Part shown: positions 43,349 through 52,467 of the stretch, in pieces
Layout of the letters: each line of letters begins with the position of its first letter
How positions within the stretch are numbered: the stretch's first letter is position 1
The notes under the pieces: model-generated
Seen by the model: only the letters and a program-made list of their open reading frames with translations
Database searches by the model: none
What the model was told of the DNA's origin: nothing
Translations under genes and position numbers: made by a program
DNA from: Fallopia convolvulus
Taxonomy: Eukaryota; Streptophyta; Magnoliopsida; Caryophyllales; Polygonaceae
Reading direction: 5' to 3'
Assembly (NCBI GenBank): GCA_964016875.1
Contig: OZ024721.1
Location: 10,718,109-10,782,108, forward strand
DNA length: 64,000 nucleotides

Positions 43349-43990
43349 TGATACGTGATTGCCCCGGAATCCTCCGTAGAAACCTCGTATTTGACCCACA
43401 TGAGTCTCGATCTTGCCTAGTAATCTCGATTCACTCCTGAAATTGCTAACAAAGTCAATTGCTTGGAACACAAGTAACAAAGAACTCGAATTGATGAAGT
43501 AACGAAACTGAAAATATCTCTAACAACCAAGAGAGAAAAGATCAACCAACTAACATAAGCCTATTGGCTGATTTCTCTACATTATTTAATTAAGTTCACA
43601 CGCCTATAATAAAATAAATGGATAGATATTTTCTCTATTTAGAATGGTCAAGTCAAAGGGTTGACTTTGACCCATATACCAATTTATCTCACCTGGTCAC
43701 TTACTAAATTCAGCCCTAAAGTGAGACAAACTAATACATGTTTCTAAATAAAGAAATGATGATTTTCGGCCCTCTTGAATCAGTCCATGGAATCCGGGCT
43801 CAATTGATGTCGAATGCACGAGACCCACTTTGTCTTGCTAGGCTCTTCAAGAACAGCTGCCAATCGAACCAAGATTGATGTTGTGCCTTGAGCAATCTTC
43901 TTAGCTCGACTTCTTGTAATTGGTCCATCAGAAGGCACTCGAATCAACTCATCGACCTCGGTTGGAGACATGGCAGGCTTCACTGCATCA
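43349..43990 (-). repeat. 5' LTR of the gag-less Ty3/gypsy element (642 bp, internal deletion)
   Basis: It begins TGATACGTGATTGCCC. After the GTAACGAAACTGA segment at about 43512 it jumps to AAATATCTCTAACAACC, which in the left LTR lies some 520 bp further on. The junction has an AA/A overlap. Its pol-tail frame (43780-43983, M-K-P-A-M-S-P-T-E-V) is still open, unlike the left copy. Confidence 0.9.
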
Positions 43991-43995
43991 AATGC

Positions 43996-44488
43996 TCCGT
44001 TTGTTTCACATCTGTTTTTTTGCAGATGATAGTGTTCTTTTTGCTAGAGCTACATGTCAATAAGCACAAGAGATTGTCAATATTCTCCATGTGTATAGAG
44101 CAGCTTCGGGACAACAGGTGAATTTTGCAAAATCTGAAATATCATTTAGTAAGAATGTGAAGATTGAGCGGAGGAGAGATATTCAACATGTACTTCAGGT
44201 TAAAGAAGTTGAGAAGCATGACCGTTATCTAGGTCTTCCGACTATGGTGGGGAGGTAAAAAAAGGTGATTTTTCAGCAAGTTAAAGAAAGAGTTGGGAAG
44301 AAGATTAAAGGGTGGAAGGAAAGTACACTCTCTAGGGCATGCAAATAAGTTTTGATCAAGGCAGTTGTTCAAGCCATTCCGATGTATACAATGTCTTGTT
44401 TTTTGTTGCCTATTGAGTTGTGTCAAGAGATTAAGCAACTGTTATATAATTTCTTCTAGGATTCGGAGAATAACAAGAAAAGAAACCA
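43996..44488 (+). pseudogene. LINE reverse transcriptase, second part
   Basis: It resumes the LINE RT with F-F-A-D-D-S-V-L-F-A (about 44020-44050), V-N-F-A-K-S and Y-L-G-L-P-T-M-V-G-R, interrupted by several in-frame stops. The join to 39815 is exact once the Ty3/gypsy element and one AATGC are removed. Confidence 0.88.
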
Positions 44489-45330
44489 TTGAATTGGATG
44501 AGTTGGAAAAGATTGGGCCATGAAAAAGACTTGGGTGGGCTCGGTTTTAGGGACCTTCATGCTTTCAACTTAGCTCTTCTTGCAAAACAGGGTTGGAGGT
44601 TGATTCAACGGCCCGATTCGTTGCTTGCAAAGCCGCTTAAGGGAAAATACTATCCAAATGGGGATTTCTTACATGCTAAAGCTGGTTTTAATCCTAGCTT
44701 TACATGGCGGAGCATTGTTAGCGCGAGGGATGTTCTGGATTCTGGCCTGATTTGTCCAGTTGGTAATGGTTCCACAATCGAGGTTTTCAAGGACCGTTGG
44801 ATTCCTAGAGCGAATTCCTTCCGTGTTATTTCACGGCCAAGGGATATGATGGAGACGAGAATCTTCATGTTGTGGAGTTGATTGATTGGGATTGGTCCTG
44901 CTGGAATGAAGAAATTGTTCGCGAAAAGTTGCTTCTGATTGATGCAGAAGTTGTGCTCCGTTTACATCTGGTTGATTTTATTGTTGAAGACTCATATTAT
45001 TGGTTTTATGAGAAGAACGATGAGTTTTTGGCCCGTTCGGCTTTCCACATGATCATGCAAGACAAAAATAATGAACAGGGAGTGGGGGAGTCGTCTGAGC
45101 CGAGCTCGATTCGTTCTTTCTGGAAGAAGTTATGGAAAGTTCCGATTATGCCTAGGATTCGGAATTTCCTTTGAAGAGCCGCTCGAGATGTGCTCCCTTG
45201 CAAAGGCAACCTACATAATCTAAAAATCACAGCTGATCCTTTGTACGACTTCTGTGGCGAGTACGAATCGTGTGTCCATGCACTTTTTGGGTGTAAATTT
45301 CCAAAATTTATGTGGAAGCAATTCTCATGT
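44489..45330 (+). pseudogene. LINE RT-connection and zf-RVT region
   Basis: It holds L-G-G-L-G-F-R-D-L-H-A-F-N-L-A-L-L-A-K-Q-G-W-R, the V-G-N-G-S-T-I-E-V-F-K-D-R-W segment (after 44750) and the zinc-like region (C-G-E-Y-E-S-C-V-H-A-L-F-G-C near 45250-45300). A frameshift lies near 44870 and a TGA at about 45172. Confidence 0.85.
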
Positions 45331-46043
45331 CTTGCCTCAATTGGTGTTTGTGTTGTTGTGTTCGAAGAGTGGGCAACTAAGGCTTTTTTCTCGTTTGATG
45401 ACAAAGATATTTTTGTTTGGGTGACTATTTGCTGGGAAATCTGGAATGCAAGGAACCAGCGACTGTTTTCTTCGGCTTTAGCCAATGTCGGTGATGTTTG
45501 CAATAGGGCTCTTTCTATGGCTACAGAATTTACATTATCATTAAGTGGTAGAAAAGATGTAAAGGTTTCTGAACGAGTCATGCAAATGGAGTAAACATTG
45601 TGATGGTGAAATCAAAGTAAATTGTGATGCTTCTGTTTTGGGCGATAGATGTGGGATTGGTGTGATTGGGAGAAACTCAAGTGGAACAATGGTCTTTTCT
45701 GGTTTAAAGCGCATTCAAAGGGGGTTCAGAGGTGGAGATTGCTGAGGCTGAAGCGCTGCTTTGGGGCGTTGATCTTGCTATTGAGCATGGTGCAACTAGA
45801 GTGTCCATGGAGTCGGATTGCCTTTTGCGGAATAGTACGATGTGCAGGAGGACCATTGGTGTGCTGGTGACCCGCTTGCTTGCTAAAAAGTGGGAGTTTG
45901 AATCTTGCTCATGGTCTTTCACTTGTAAAGAGGCAAATAGTGCAACCCATTGGCTTGCAATAAATTTTTTTCAAGTTCTTGTTGTGTTTCGTTTGGACTC
46001 TAGTCTTCATGGTTGTTTTTTTGATGTATTCTCTTCTGACATT
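45331..46043 (+). pseudogene. LINE C-terminal RNase H region
   Basis: Downstream of zf-RVT: V-W-V-T-I-C-W-E-I-W-N-A-R-N, then K-V-N-C-D-A-S-V-L (RNase H Asp, near 45620), E-I-A-E-A-E-A-L-L-W-G (45730-45770) and M-E-S-D-C-L (45810). Frames change at about 45595 and 45730. The last motif (A-N-S-A-T-H-W-L-A) lies near 45940. The short 3' UTR ends in an A-run at 46067-46077. Confidence 0.85.
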
Positions 46044-46089
46044 TGAGTTTAGTGAAGGGTTTGTTTATAAAAAAAAGAGTTATGAACTG

Positions 46090-47222
46090 CCTTAAAGAAT
46101 CTTTGTGAAGAAGCTCCCTAAGGACCGGGTCGGAAGCAATATGGAGGGAGGAGACACGTCGAAAAGATCCAGTGATGTAATTAAAATAGACTCCAACTCT
46201 AAAAATGCTTTAGCAAACTCTGAATATTCATTCGAACAAGCTCAATCTCCCATGGGCAATTTCAATCACCCTACACGGCTTTAATAAACTGTAGGTTGTC
46301 GCCTTCAATTTGGATGATCTCAAGAATCCTTTGTCACAGCGCAATGACTTCAATCATCAATATAGAATGACGACCAAGCAATCCATCGTCCATGCAAATT
46401 GGTGAGCCCTAGTGGTCTCGAAGGATGTAGCCGAAAGAAGAGACATTGTCATTATTCACTGCACAATCAAAGTTGAGTTTAAGTTGATTTTGTAGGGGCT
46501 TTACCCATCTAGCTTTCGCCCTTTTTTTGCGAGGTTCTTGATCCTGGTGGCAAGGCATTATGGGTTTACAGTGTTCGCATTTTTCCAATCATCCATTTAT
46601 TTTCAAATGAACGCGCATATTCAATTTAGGCTGAATTGGGTTTGATTGTCATTGAGATTAAAAGTTTTTTTTGTTCCTGGAGTACCACATGCACCATCAG
46701 GAGCACGATAGCCATTCCAAGTCATGTTTGAAGATCTTATGACGAATCTCCTCCATGAACTGGAAAGGCAAATTATTTGCGGGGTTGGTCTGGTTGATGA
46801 TGCGGGCTAGATTTGGGTTAATAGTTTTTAGGGTGTGGATTGTGAGTGGGCATTTTAGTAGGATGTGATGTGCTTCTTCATTTGTGTTATCGCACCCCCA
46901 CACAGCCTTGCAGGACAATGATATGATTTGCAACAAACCTTAGCTTTGTGGACAGACCATTCCAGACAGTTTTCTTGAGAAAGTTTTTAATATTTGGGGG
47001 TATATTCAGTTACCAAATCTAATCAAGGTCAATAGAGGGCTTTCCTTTATTATTGTGAATCCATTGCATCGTGGATTGGGTTGAGAACCCCCATTTTTAC
47101 TTGGCTTCTAATATACTCTATTTGGTATTTTGTTTAGTGGTGTTATGATTTGGGATATGCATCTTGCATTATATGCGTCTAGATTTTGGTAGAATTTTGG
47201 TTCGTCCCACGAGTTGTCGTCA
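46090..47222 (-). mobile_element. Older minus-strand LINE fragment (zf-RVT and RNase H), invaded by the 36280-46072 LINE
   Basis: On the minus strand: D-N-S-W-D-E start (about 47215), then the zf-RVT segment (46697-46936, with C-D-N-T and K-C-P-L), then RNase H remains (K-L-N-F-D-C-A-V-N near 46490, I-L-R-D near 46415). It is closely akin to the LINE at 18914-21071. It stops at 46089, where the TSD of the younger LINE begins, close to the end of its RNase H. Its 3' end must therefore lie left of 36280, though I could not identify a clear tail there. Confidence 0.75.
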
Positions 47223-47498
47223 CGAAGATAGTTAAAATGGGTTTGAAACGACATTATTTTGACTCGAAGGTAATTGATCAATTAAACTCGAGTGTCGTTG
47301 TGATGGTCTTGTGTAGGGAGAAAGATGGGTTCAAAAAGATGTTATTTTGGGCATATTCTAGGTTTGTGTTAGAAAGTAGATTTTGTAAAAAAAAAACTCC
47401 CTCTATTTCATAAAATATGTCTTAACCTAATGCACACATACCAAGGAATAAATTTTATACCCAAAATATCTCTTCATTTAGAAAAGTATGTAGACATA

Positions 47499-47752
47499 GA
47501 GTTTGGTTCAAATGAAACAAACTCTTATCCTGAAAATTGAAAAGTGCACTACAAAGTACGAAAAGTGCATTACAAAATACAAAAAGTGCAATCCGAAAAG
47601 TGTATTACAAAGTACGAAAAGTGCACTACAAAGTACGAAAAGTGCAAATGCGAAAAAGTGCACTCCGAAGTAGGAAAAGTGTACTGCGAACTATAAAAAG
47701 TGCATTCGTTTCATTTTTCAGGATAAGAGTTTGTTTCATTTGAACCAAACTC
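47499..47752. mobile_element. MITE with perfect 38-bp TIRs around a 20-bp minisatellite
   Basis: The two ends are perfect inverted repeats from GAGTTTGGTTCAAATGAAAC through CTTATCCTGAAAA (38 bp). TA precedes and follows the element (47497-47498, 47753-47754), which would fit a mariner-type target, though the palindromic flank makes the exact edge ambiguous. The whole interior is made of GAAAAGTGCACTACAAAGTA-like units. No coding capacity is present. Confidence 0.8.
47540..47715. repeat. 20-bp minisatellite (AAAAGTGCACTACAAAGTAC), about 8 units
   Basis: Units differ by a few bases and length (17-21 bp). All keep AAAAGTG. The unit contains the palindrome GTGCAC in several copies. It fills the interior of the nested MITE. 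Confidence 0.85.
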
Positions 47753-47894
47753 TATAGGCATAACCATTCCTAGAAAATTATTAATACTAATTATTACTCC
47801 TATCAAGGAGGGTAAAATTGAAAAAAATGCTAAAAAGACAAGTTTATAAAACAAAAAAAAGGTTAGATAGACTTGTTTTAGGATACAATGAGAG

Positions 47895-48257
47895 TACTTT
47901 ATTTATCTTGAAATACATAAAATATAATTATTTTTCATACATTTTAATGTAAATAAAAATATTTTTTAAATTTTTTTTTATAAAACAGGTTGAAAACGGC
48001 GTCATTTTGACTCTATTAAAAACAAAAAAAACCAAAAAGATAATTAAGCAATATTTTCATGTTGATTGATAAATAAACGGGTTCAAATAACGTCGTTTTC
48101 TTAAAATGTGTTTTAAACTACATGATTTTAACCCTTTATCTTAAAACGTGACAAATTTTGGTGGACCATATTAATTGGGTGAAGTGTTGATTTTAAACAA
48201 CTTTTACATATAAGGTACATATTTCCCTTTTAACTAAAAACTTGAGTCAATGGATAT
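47895..48257. other. A+T-rich spacer with recurring 'AAACGG...GTCGTTTT' segments
   Basis: No gene. 47988-48012 (GGTTGAAAACGGCGTCATTT) and 48069-48100 (AAATAAACGGGTTCAAATAA then CGTCGTTTTC) resemble each other and the segments at 36130-36162 and 47239-47262. They look like pieces of one old dispersed repeat. Confidence 0.45.
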
Positions 48258-49475
48258 ATAGAGTTTCATCTCTTCTTAGAATCACGATCAGATGAGGGTT
48301 GTTATTAGGGTGTAATATGCGAGCAAATTTCAACCGTTGGATCATGATATATCTACAAACACGATCAACACACGCATTGAAGTAATATTATACACGGAGG
48401 GGTATTTTTGTCATTTATCCATTCAATTAGAACACAAGTTACAGGGGCATTTTCTTCCCATTCAACGTAGAGTTTCATTCAACCTTTTCGATCGAATTCT
48501 TCTCTAGAATTGTTGCCCCTTTCTTCTTATAATTTGATTCGCTTTTTTTTTTGTTGATCCCGACCCCAATTTGTGTTTTCTCTTCATGAATTTTGATATA
48601 GATCTCTTTTGTACAATGTCAAGCTCACATTTGGGATTTTTCAAATTTGAGAGTTTTCTACTTCGATTTACATGTTGTTGTGTTCTTTGGACTGATTTTT
48701 TGTTGAATTCATCAAACCTGTAAAGATTGTGTATGTTTTGCACTCAATCTCAAGTTTTTGATTGAAAACAAAGGCTAATGTCCAATGTTCATCTAATTGC
48801 CCACCATGTGTTCGACAAAATGCCTAAATGATCAACTTAGAGCTTAGAGCATTTTGGTTTACCAATTGTTCATAAATTATGAACCTAGCATACCAAGTTT
48901 GAACGTATACCATTTATGAACAAGATTACATGACACACATACGAAGTATTGTGAATTAAATTTCATGAACCTTATTGATAATTGTTATGAACCTAATCGT
49001 ATAAAGACATGAACTCTCAAAATACATGTACTAGATTATGTGACAAAAATAACAAGTATTATGAATTAGATTTCATGAACTTTATTGAAAATTGTTATGA
49101 ACTTAACTATATAAAGACATGAACTAACAAAATACCATTTGTGAATGCCTGGCCAAAAAAGTATTGTGAATTAAATTTAATGAACCTTATTGACAATTTT
49201 TATGAACCCAACCATGTAAGAACATAAACCAATAGACCCACTTGTATGAACTATTAGTTATGGACTGTGAGATTATATATTATGAACTTGTGTTTATAAA
49301 AACATGAACAGAATGAAAAAATATCATAAACCAAAAGATGTGAATCAAAAGAACAACTAGGATACGACTTAAAAGACATGATTTATAAGATAAACTATCA
49401 TGAACCTAAGCATATAAAAACATGAACCAAAAAAGAACTACCATGAACCAAAATACATAAACCATACGAAGAGTT

Positions 49476-49545
49476 AGCCTATGTGGGATTTGAACCCACA
49501 TCTATGTGCACATGCACATTACTCTACCATTTGAGCTAATAGGCT
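49476..49545 (-). ncRNA. tRNA-like sequence, copy 1 (probable pseudo-tRNA)
   Basis: The minus strand begins AGCCTATTAGCTCAAATGGT. It has a perfect 7-bp acceptor stem (AGCCTAT/ATAGGCT), a D-arm with box A TAGCTCAAATGG, and a T-arm GTGGG-TTCAAAT-CCCAC with box B GGTTCAAATCC. The anticodon arm folds as ATGTG/CACAT with a 6-base loop CATGTG, one base short and lacking a proper U33-N34-N36 arrangement. It is therefore probably a tRNA-derived pseudogene or Pol III promoter module rather than a working tRNA. Confidence 0.6.
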
Positions 49546-49895
49546 ATCAAATGACATGGAATAAAAGATAAACTACTAAGAATTAAAAGTCATGAACCAT
49601 AAGAATTATTATGAACCTAGCTTATAAAAACATGAACCGAAAGAACAAATACCATGAACCAGAAATCACGAAAGAAAATAATAATTAACATGAAGTAAAA
49701 GACATGAACCATAAGATGAACTTTGATGAACCTAAGGTTATTCAACCATGAACCAAAAGAATAAGTGTTATAAACAAAAAGGCATAGAACAAAATTTATG
49801 AGCCATAAGAATAAATATTATGAACCTTACCTTAAAAAGTCATGAACCAAAAGAATAACCGATATAAACAAAAAGACATAATCGTATCAAGAATT

Positions 49896-49965
49896 AGCCT
49901 ATGTGGGATTTGAACCCACATATATGTGCACATGCACATTGCCCTACCATTTGAGCTAATAGGCT
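49896..49965 (-). ncRNA. tRNA-like sequence, copy 2 (probable pseudo-tRNA)
   Basis: It is nearly identical to the copy 420 bp to the left. The acceptor, T-arm and box B are the same. Differences include GGTAGGGCAA for GGTAGAGTAA in the D-arm, which restores a G-C pair there, and one base after the anticodon stem. The short anticodon loop is unchanged. Differences that preserve pairing are compatible with, but do not prove, selection on folding. Confidence 0.6.
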
Positions 49966-50155
49966 ACCAAATATATAATTTCTCAAGTGTCAAATGCACA
50001 TTTCTCATTTATCACCAATATAAAGAGATGTATACAAACTTACATTGAGATTTCTCCTTAGAGGAATTAGTAGACAACTTCAACAATGAACTAAAAATCT
50101 TCTTTTCACTGACCAATATATGTGAAAATCAGTGAATATTTCTTCTACTTACCAA

Positions 50156-50940
50156 TAGGGGTGTCAGTCGGGCGGGTCGGGTCGGGTTTGGGTCGGGTCA
50201 ATTCAGTTTCGGGTAAGTTCAGATTCGGGTCAAATTCGGATATTTTAAAAATCGGGTCAAATTGGGTTGGATCATTTCGGGTCGGGTGCTCAATTAATCG
50301 GGCAAAGTCGGGTTTCGGGTCAATTTCGGTCGGGTCATTTAGTTTTCGGTCCAACTTGATTTCGGATAAGTTCGGTTTCGGGTTTAGTTCGGTTTCGGGT
50401 TTAGTCGGATTTCGGGTGAGTTCAGTTTCGGGTTTTTCGGATATTGGGTGAATCGGATTTCGACTTTGGCCGAATTTCGGGTTAATCTGATTTCGAGTAA
50501 GCCGGAATTTGATTCAGACCATATATCGAATGATTATTTTGTGTAGTTTGACTACTTTAGGGTCTAAATATTTAATGTAGCATTTAATTTAAACATAATT
50601 ATAATAAATATTCACTATTATTAATATTTTAAAACATAATATAATTTTCGGATGGTTTCGGGTCGGGCAACTTTGGATTTTCGGATGGTTTCGAGTCGGG
50701 TAACTTTGGATTTTCGGATAACTTCGGGTCGGGTAGTATCGGATATCGGGTTGCATCAGGCTAGTCCATTCGGGTATAATCAGTTTTGGGTTAATCTCGT
50801 GTTCGGGTTTTTTCGGATTCGGGTCAAATCAGTTCGGGTCAAACATGTTTCGGGTATAAAACTTTTTATTGTTTTCTCGGGTCGGGTCGGGTTCGAAGTC
50901 GGGCGGGTTATTCGGGTCGAGTCAAGTTTTGACAGCCCTA
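50156..50940. mobile_element. hAT-type MITE made of degenerate TCGGGT repeats, 8-bp TSD
   Basis: The ends TAGGGGTGTCA and (inverted) TAGGGCTGTCA are short TIRs. CTTACCAA flanks both sides exactly (50148-50155 and 50941-50948). An 8-bp TSD with short TIRs is the hAT pattern. Both outer thirds are dense in TCGGGT/TTCGGGT words and the middle (50520-50640) is A+T-rich. Short ORFs here are by-products of the hexamer. Confidence 0.93.
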
Positions 50941-51612
50941 CTTACCAACAATAAAGGGTTAAATTTTAGAAATTTGTGGTTAATTGGTTTTAGTAAAGAA
51001 AAATTATACGGCTGAGTTGTTTCTTTGTAATTTAGAACTTTGACCTAGAAAATTAAACAAAATTGCTATCATAAACCAGAAGAATTGTAGATTGCAAGCA
51101 AATTCTTACTAAACCCCAAACAACAAAGCCTACAGAAATCCAATTCATGCATACCTTTGTTTGTATCCTATTTCATGGATTTGATGAACCGATATCGTCT
51201 ATGAATGAAAATGAGGGAAAGAAAATGGGGGAAAGTAGAAAATGGGGGAAAGTAGAAAGATTTCTTCTTCAAATCCATGGTGGAGTGGTGGGAGTAAGAG
51301 TAGGGGGAGAGAGAGAGAGAGAATGAGGAGGGGGGAGAAGGCTGCTGAAAAAGATGTGCGTGTAGATTTTTAATTTTTAGGGTTTATTTATTTAAAGGGT
51401 ATCTTCGTCTATGAATGAAAAAGTCATACTATTTACCCGCGTGCCATTGTTAATGAACAAACCTTTTTTCTTATTTTTTTTAATCAAACCCCTTATAATC
51501 AATCCAGTCTATCCATTCATCTAATCTAACGGCTGCTATTTGCTCGCATTTTTTACTGTAGCATAAGCTTTCACCCGAGCGTGACTCTCTCTTCTTATAT
51601 ATTAATGGATTT

Positions 51613-51953
51613 GTATCATGTGCTCCCGATATGAGAATGCAATTTTTCTTGAACAAAACTAACTTACTAAGTCATTTGGACTTTTTTTTACAACAAAAGA
51701 CTAAAACAACATTGTTCGACTAAAACTACATCGTTCAAGACCAAAAAACTAAACATCGTTTTCACTTGCTTTTTATATAAAGAATACATATCAAAATTAA
51801 ATATTATAGAAGTCCGGTGTTAACTGGTCGATTAAACCGAGTTATACCAACTAGTCATACTCGTCGTGCCATGAACGACTATATTGATTTAATAATTTTT
51901 TATATTAAATAAATTAGATTTTAATTTAATATAAAAATAAAAACAATTTGTTT
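51613..51953. other. Short A+T-rich spacer
   Basis: No gene or repeat recognised. ACTAAAACAACATTGTTCGA (51699-51718) again resembles the AAACGACGTCGTTTT-like words near 36140 and 48000. Confidence 0.4.
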
Positions 51954-51958
51954 ATTAC

Positions 51959-52467
51959 TGTGAGCGGGTAAAAAATTATAGCTACCATATTATTATTTTC
52001 GTTATCGCCATAAAGGTATTTCTTAAATATTACGTATTTATTATCTTTTATCTATTTTCCTATTATATTAAATATGGTGGTTATGTAACTTAATGGGAGA
52101 TTTTATCTTTCATTAAAGATAGAATTAAAGTTGGAGAAGGGGTGAAATATTCCTTGCTTGGGCTTTAAGGCAGTTGACCAGCGTTAGGAGGATAAGATTT
52201 TCGGCCTTATTGATAAGAAATTCGCCCCCTACATCTCCATCTTCCATTATAAATACACGTCTTCGCCGTGTAGGGAAAGCATATTGAATTGACTGATATT
52301 CGCTCAGTTGATATTGATTTTTAGACTGATATTCGCTCAGGCTATTGAACACACCTATTGAGAGCTTGAACAGGCTAATATTCGCTTAGCTCGAATGTTC
52401 AGGAATATCCATACTCGCTAGATCTCTCGCTTTCTTGTTGTACCTCGACGTTTAATTCGACAGACGG
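51959..52467 (+). repeat. LTR1 of the array, 3'-truncated
   Basis: It starts TGTGAGCGGGTAAAAAATTA and matches LTR2 and LTR3 up to AATTCGACAGAC. It then passes straight into GGCTCGTTAGCG, which in internal part 2 occurs at 56113. The last ~150 bp of the LTR, the PBS and the first 1.4 kb of the internal region are missing. TATAAATA (52248-52255) marks the promoter. Confidence 0.9.

Larger units (their letters stand above)
39816..43990 (-). mobile_element. Ty3/gypsy element lacking gag and protease, inserted in the LINE (TSD AATGC)
   Basis: TG...CA ends, LTRs at 39816-40978 and 43349-43990, and AATGC repeated on both flanks (39811-39815 and 43991-43995). Pol lies on the minus strand, so the right LTR is the 5' one. 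The PBS is of tRNA-Met type. From the PBS the sequence passes within a few codons into the middle of RT; gag, protease and the RT start are deleted. The integrase frame runs into the 3' LTR. The two LTRs are alike but the right one lacks about 520 bp. Confidence 0.93.
36280..46072 (+). mobile_element. Full-length but decayed L1-type LINE, split by an LTR retrotransposon
   Basis: It has a 5' UTR (36280-36456), ORF1, endonuclease, RT, zf-RVT, RNase H and a short A-run tail. The flanks AAAAGAGGTATGAATTG (36263-36279) and AAAAGAGTTATGAACTG (46073-46089) form a 17-bp TSD with two mismatches. Taking out the inserted Ty3/gypsy element and one TSD copy (4180 bp) leaves about 5.6 kb, the size expected of a complete plant L1. 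Stops and shifts occur in every domain. Confidence 0.88.
47397..47894. mobile_element. Stowaway/mariner-like MITE carrying a nested MITE
   Basis: The ends CTCCCTCTATTTCATAAAATATGTC (left, shown here as a pattern CTCCCT...ATGTC) and, inverted on the right, CTCTCATTGTATCCTAAAAC resemble the CTCCCTC-type TIRs of plant mariner MITEs. The left TA target dinucleotide is not clear, as the flank is an A-run. Without the nested element it is about 240 bp. Confidence 0.5.
48850..49990. repeat. Degenerate 'CATGAACCAAAAGA' repeat field
   Basis: Over 1.1 kb the motifs ATGAACC, CATAAACCAAAAGA and TTATGAACCTA recur dozens of times with variable spacing of about 15-45 bp (for example 49400-49460, 49580-49700, 49740-49880). 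No ORF. Similar TTCAT/AAGTTCAA words recur in the FAR1-type element (61430-61570 and 63600-63650). Confidence 0.7.
48258..51603. mobile_element. Non-autonomous Mutator-like element (~3.3 kb) with ~70-bp imperfect TIRs
   Basis: The left end (AGAATCACGATCAGATGAGG ... TGCGAGCAAAT at 48279-48332) and the inverted right end (AGAGTCACGCTCGGGTGAAA ... TGCGAGCAAAT, at 51590-51536) match imperfectly. AATGGATAT (48249-48257) and AATGGATTT (51604-51612) may be a 9-bp TSD with one mismatch. There is no transposase. Inside are a gene-leader-like stretch (48450-48850), a degenerate repeat field, two tRNA-like sequences and a nested hAT-type MITE. A GTTCGACAAAATGCCTAA segment at 48827-48844 is shared with the FAR1-type Mutator element near the right end of the window. 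Confidence 0.6.

Noticed and set aside
49476..49965. Two functional tRNA genes
   Set aside because: The anticodon arm has a six-base loop and no valid anticodon position. They are kept as tRNA-like sequences only.
50122..50954. ORFs of about 100 residues rich in Gly, Ser and Val in the TCGGGT region
   Set aside because: They are by-products of the hexamer repeat in the hAT-type MITE.
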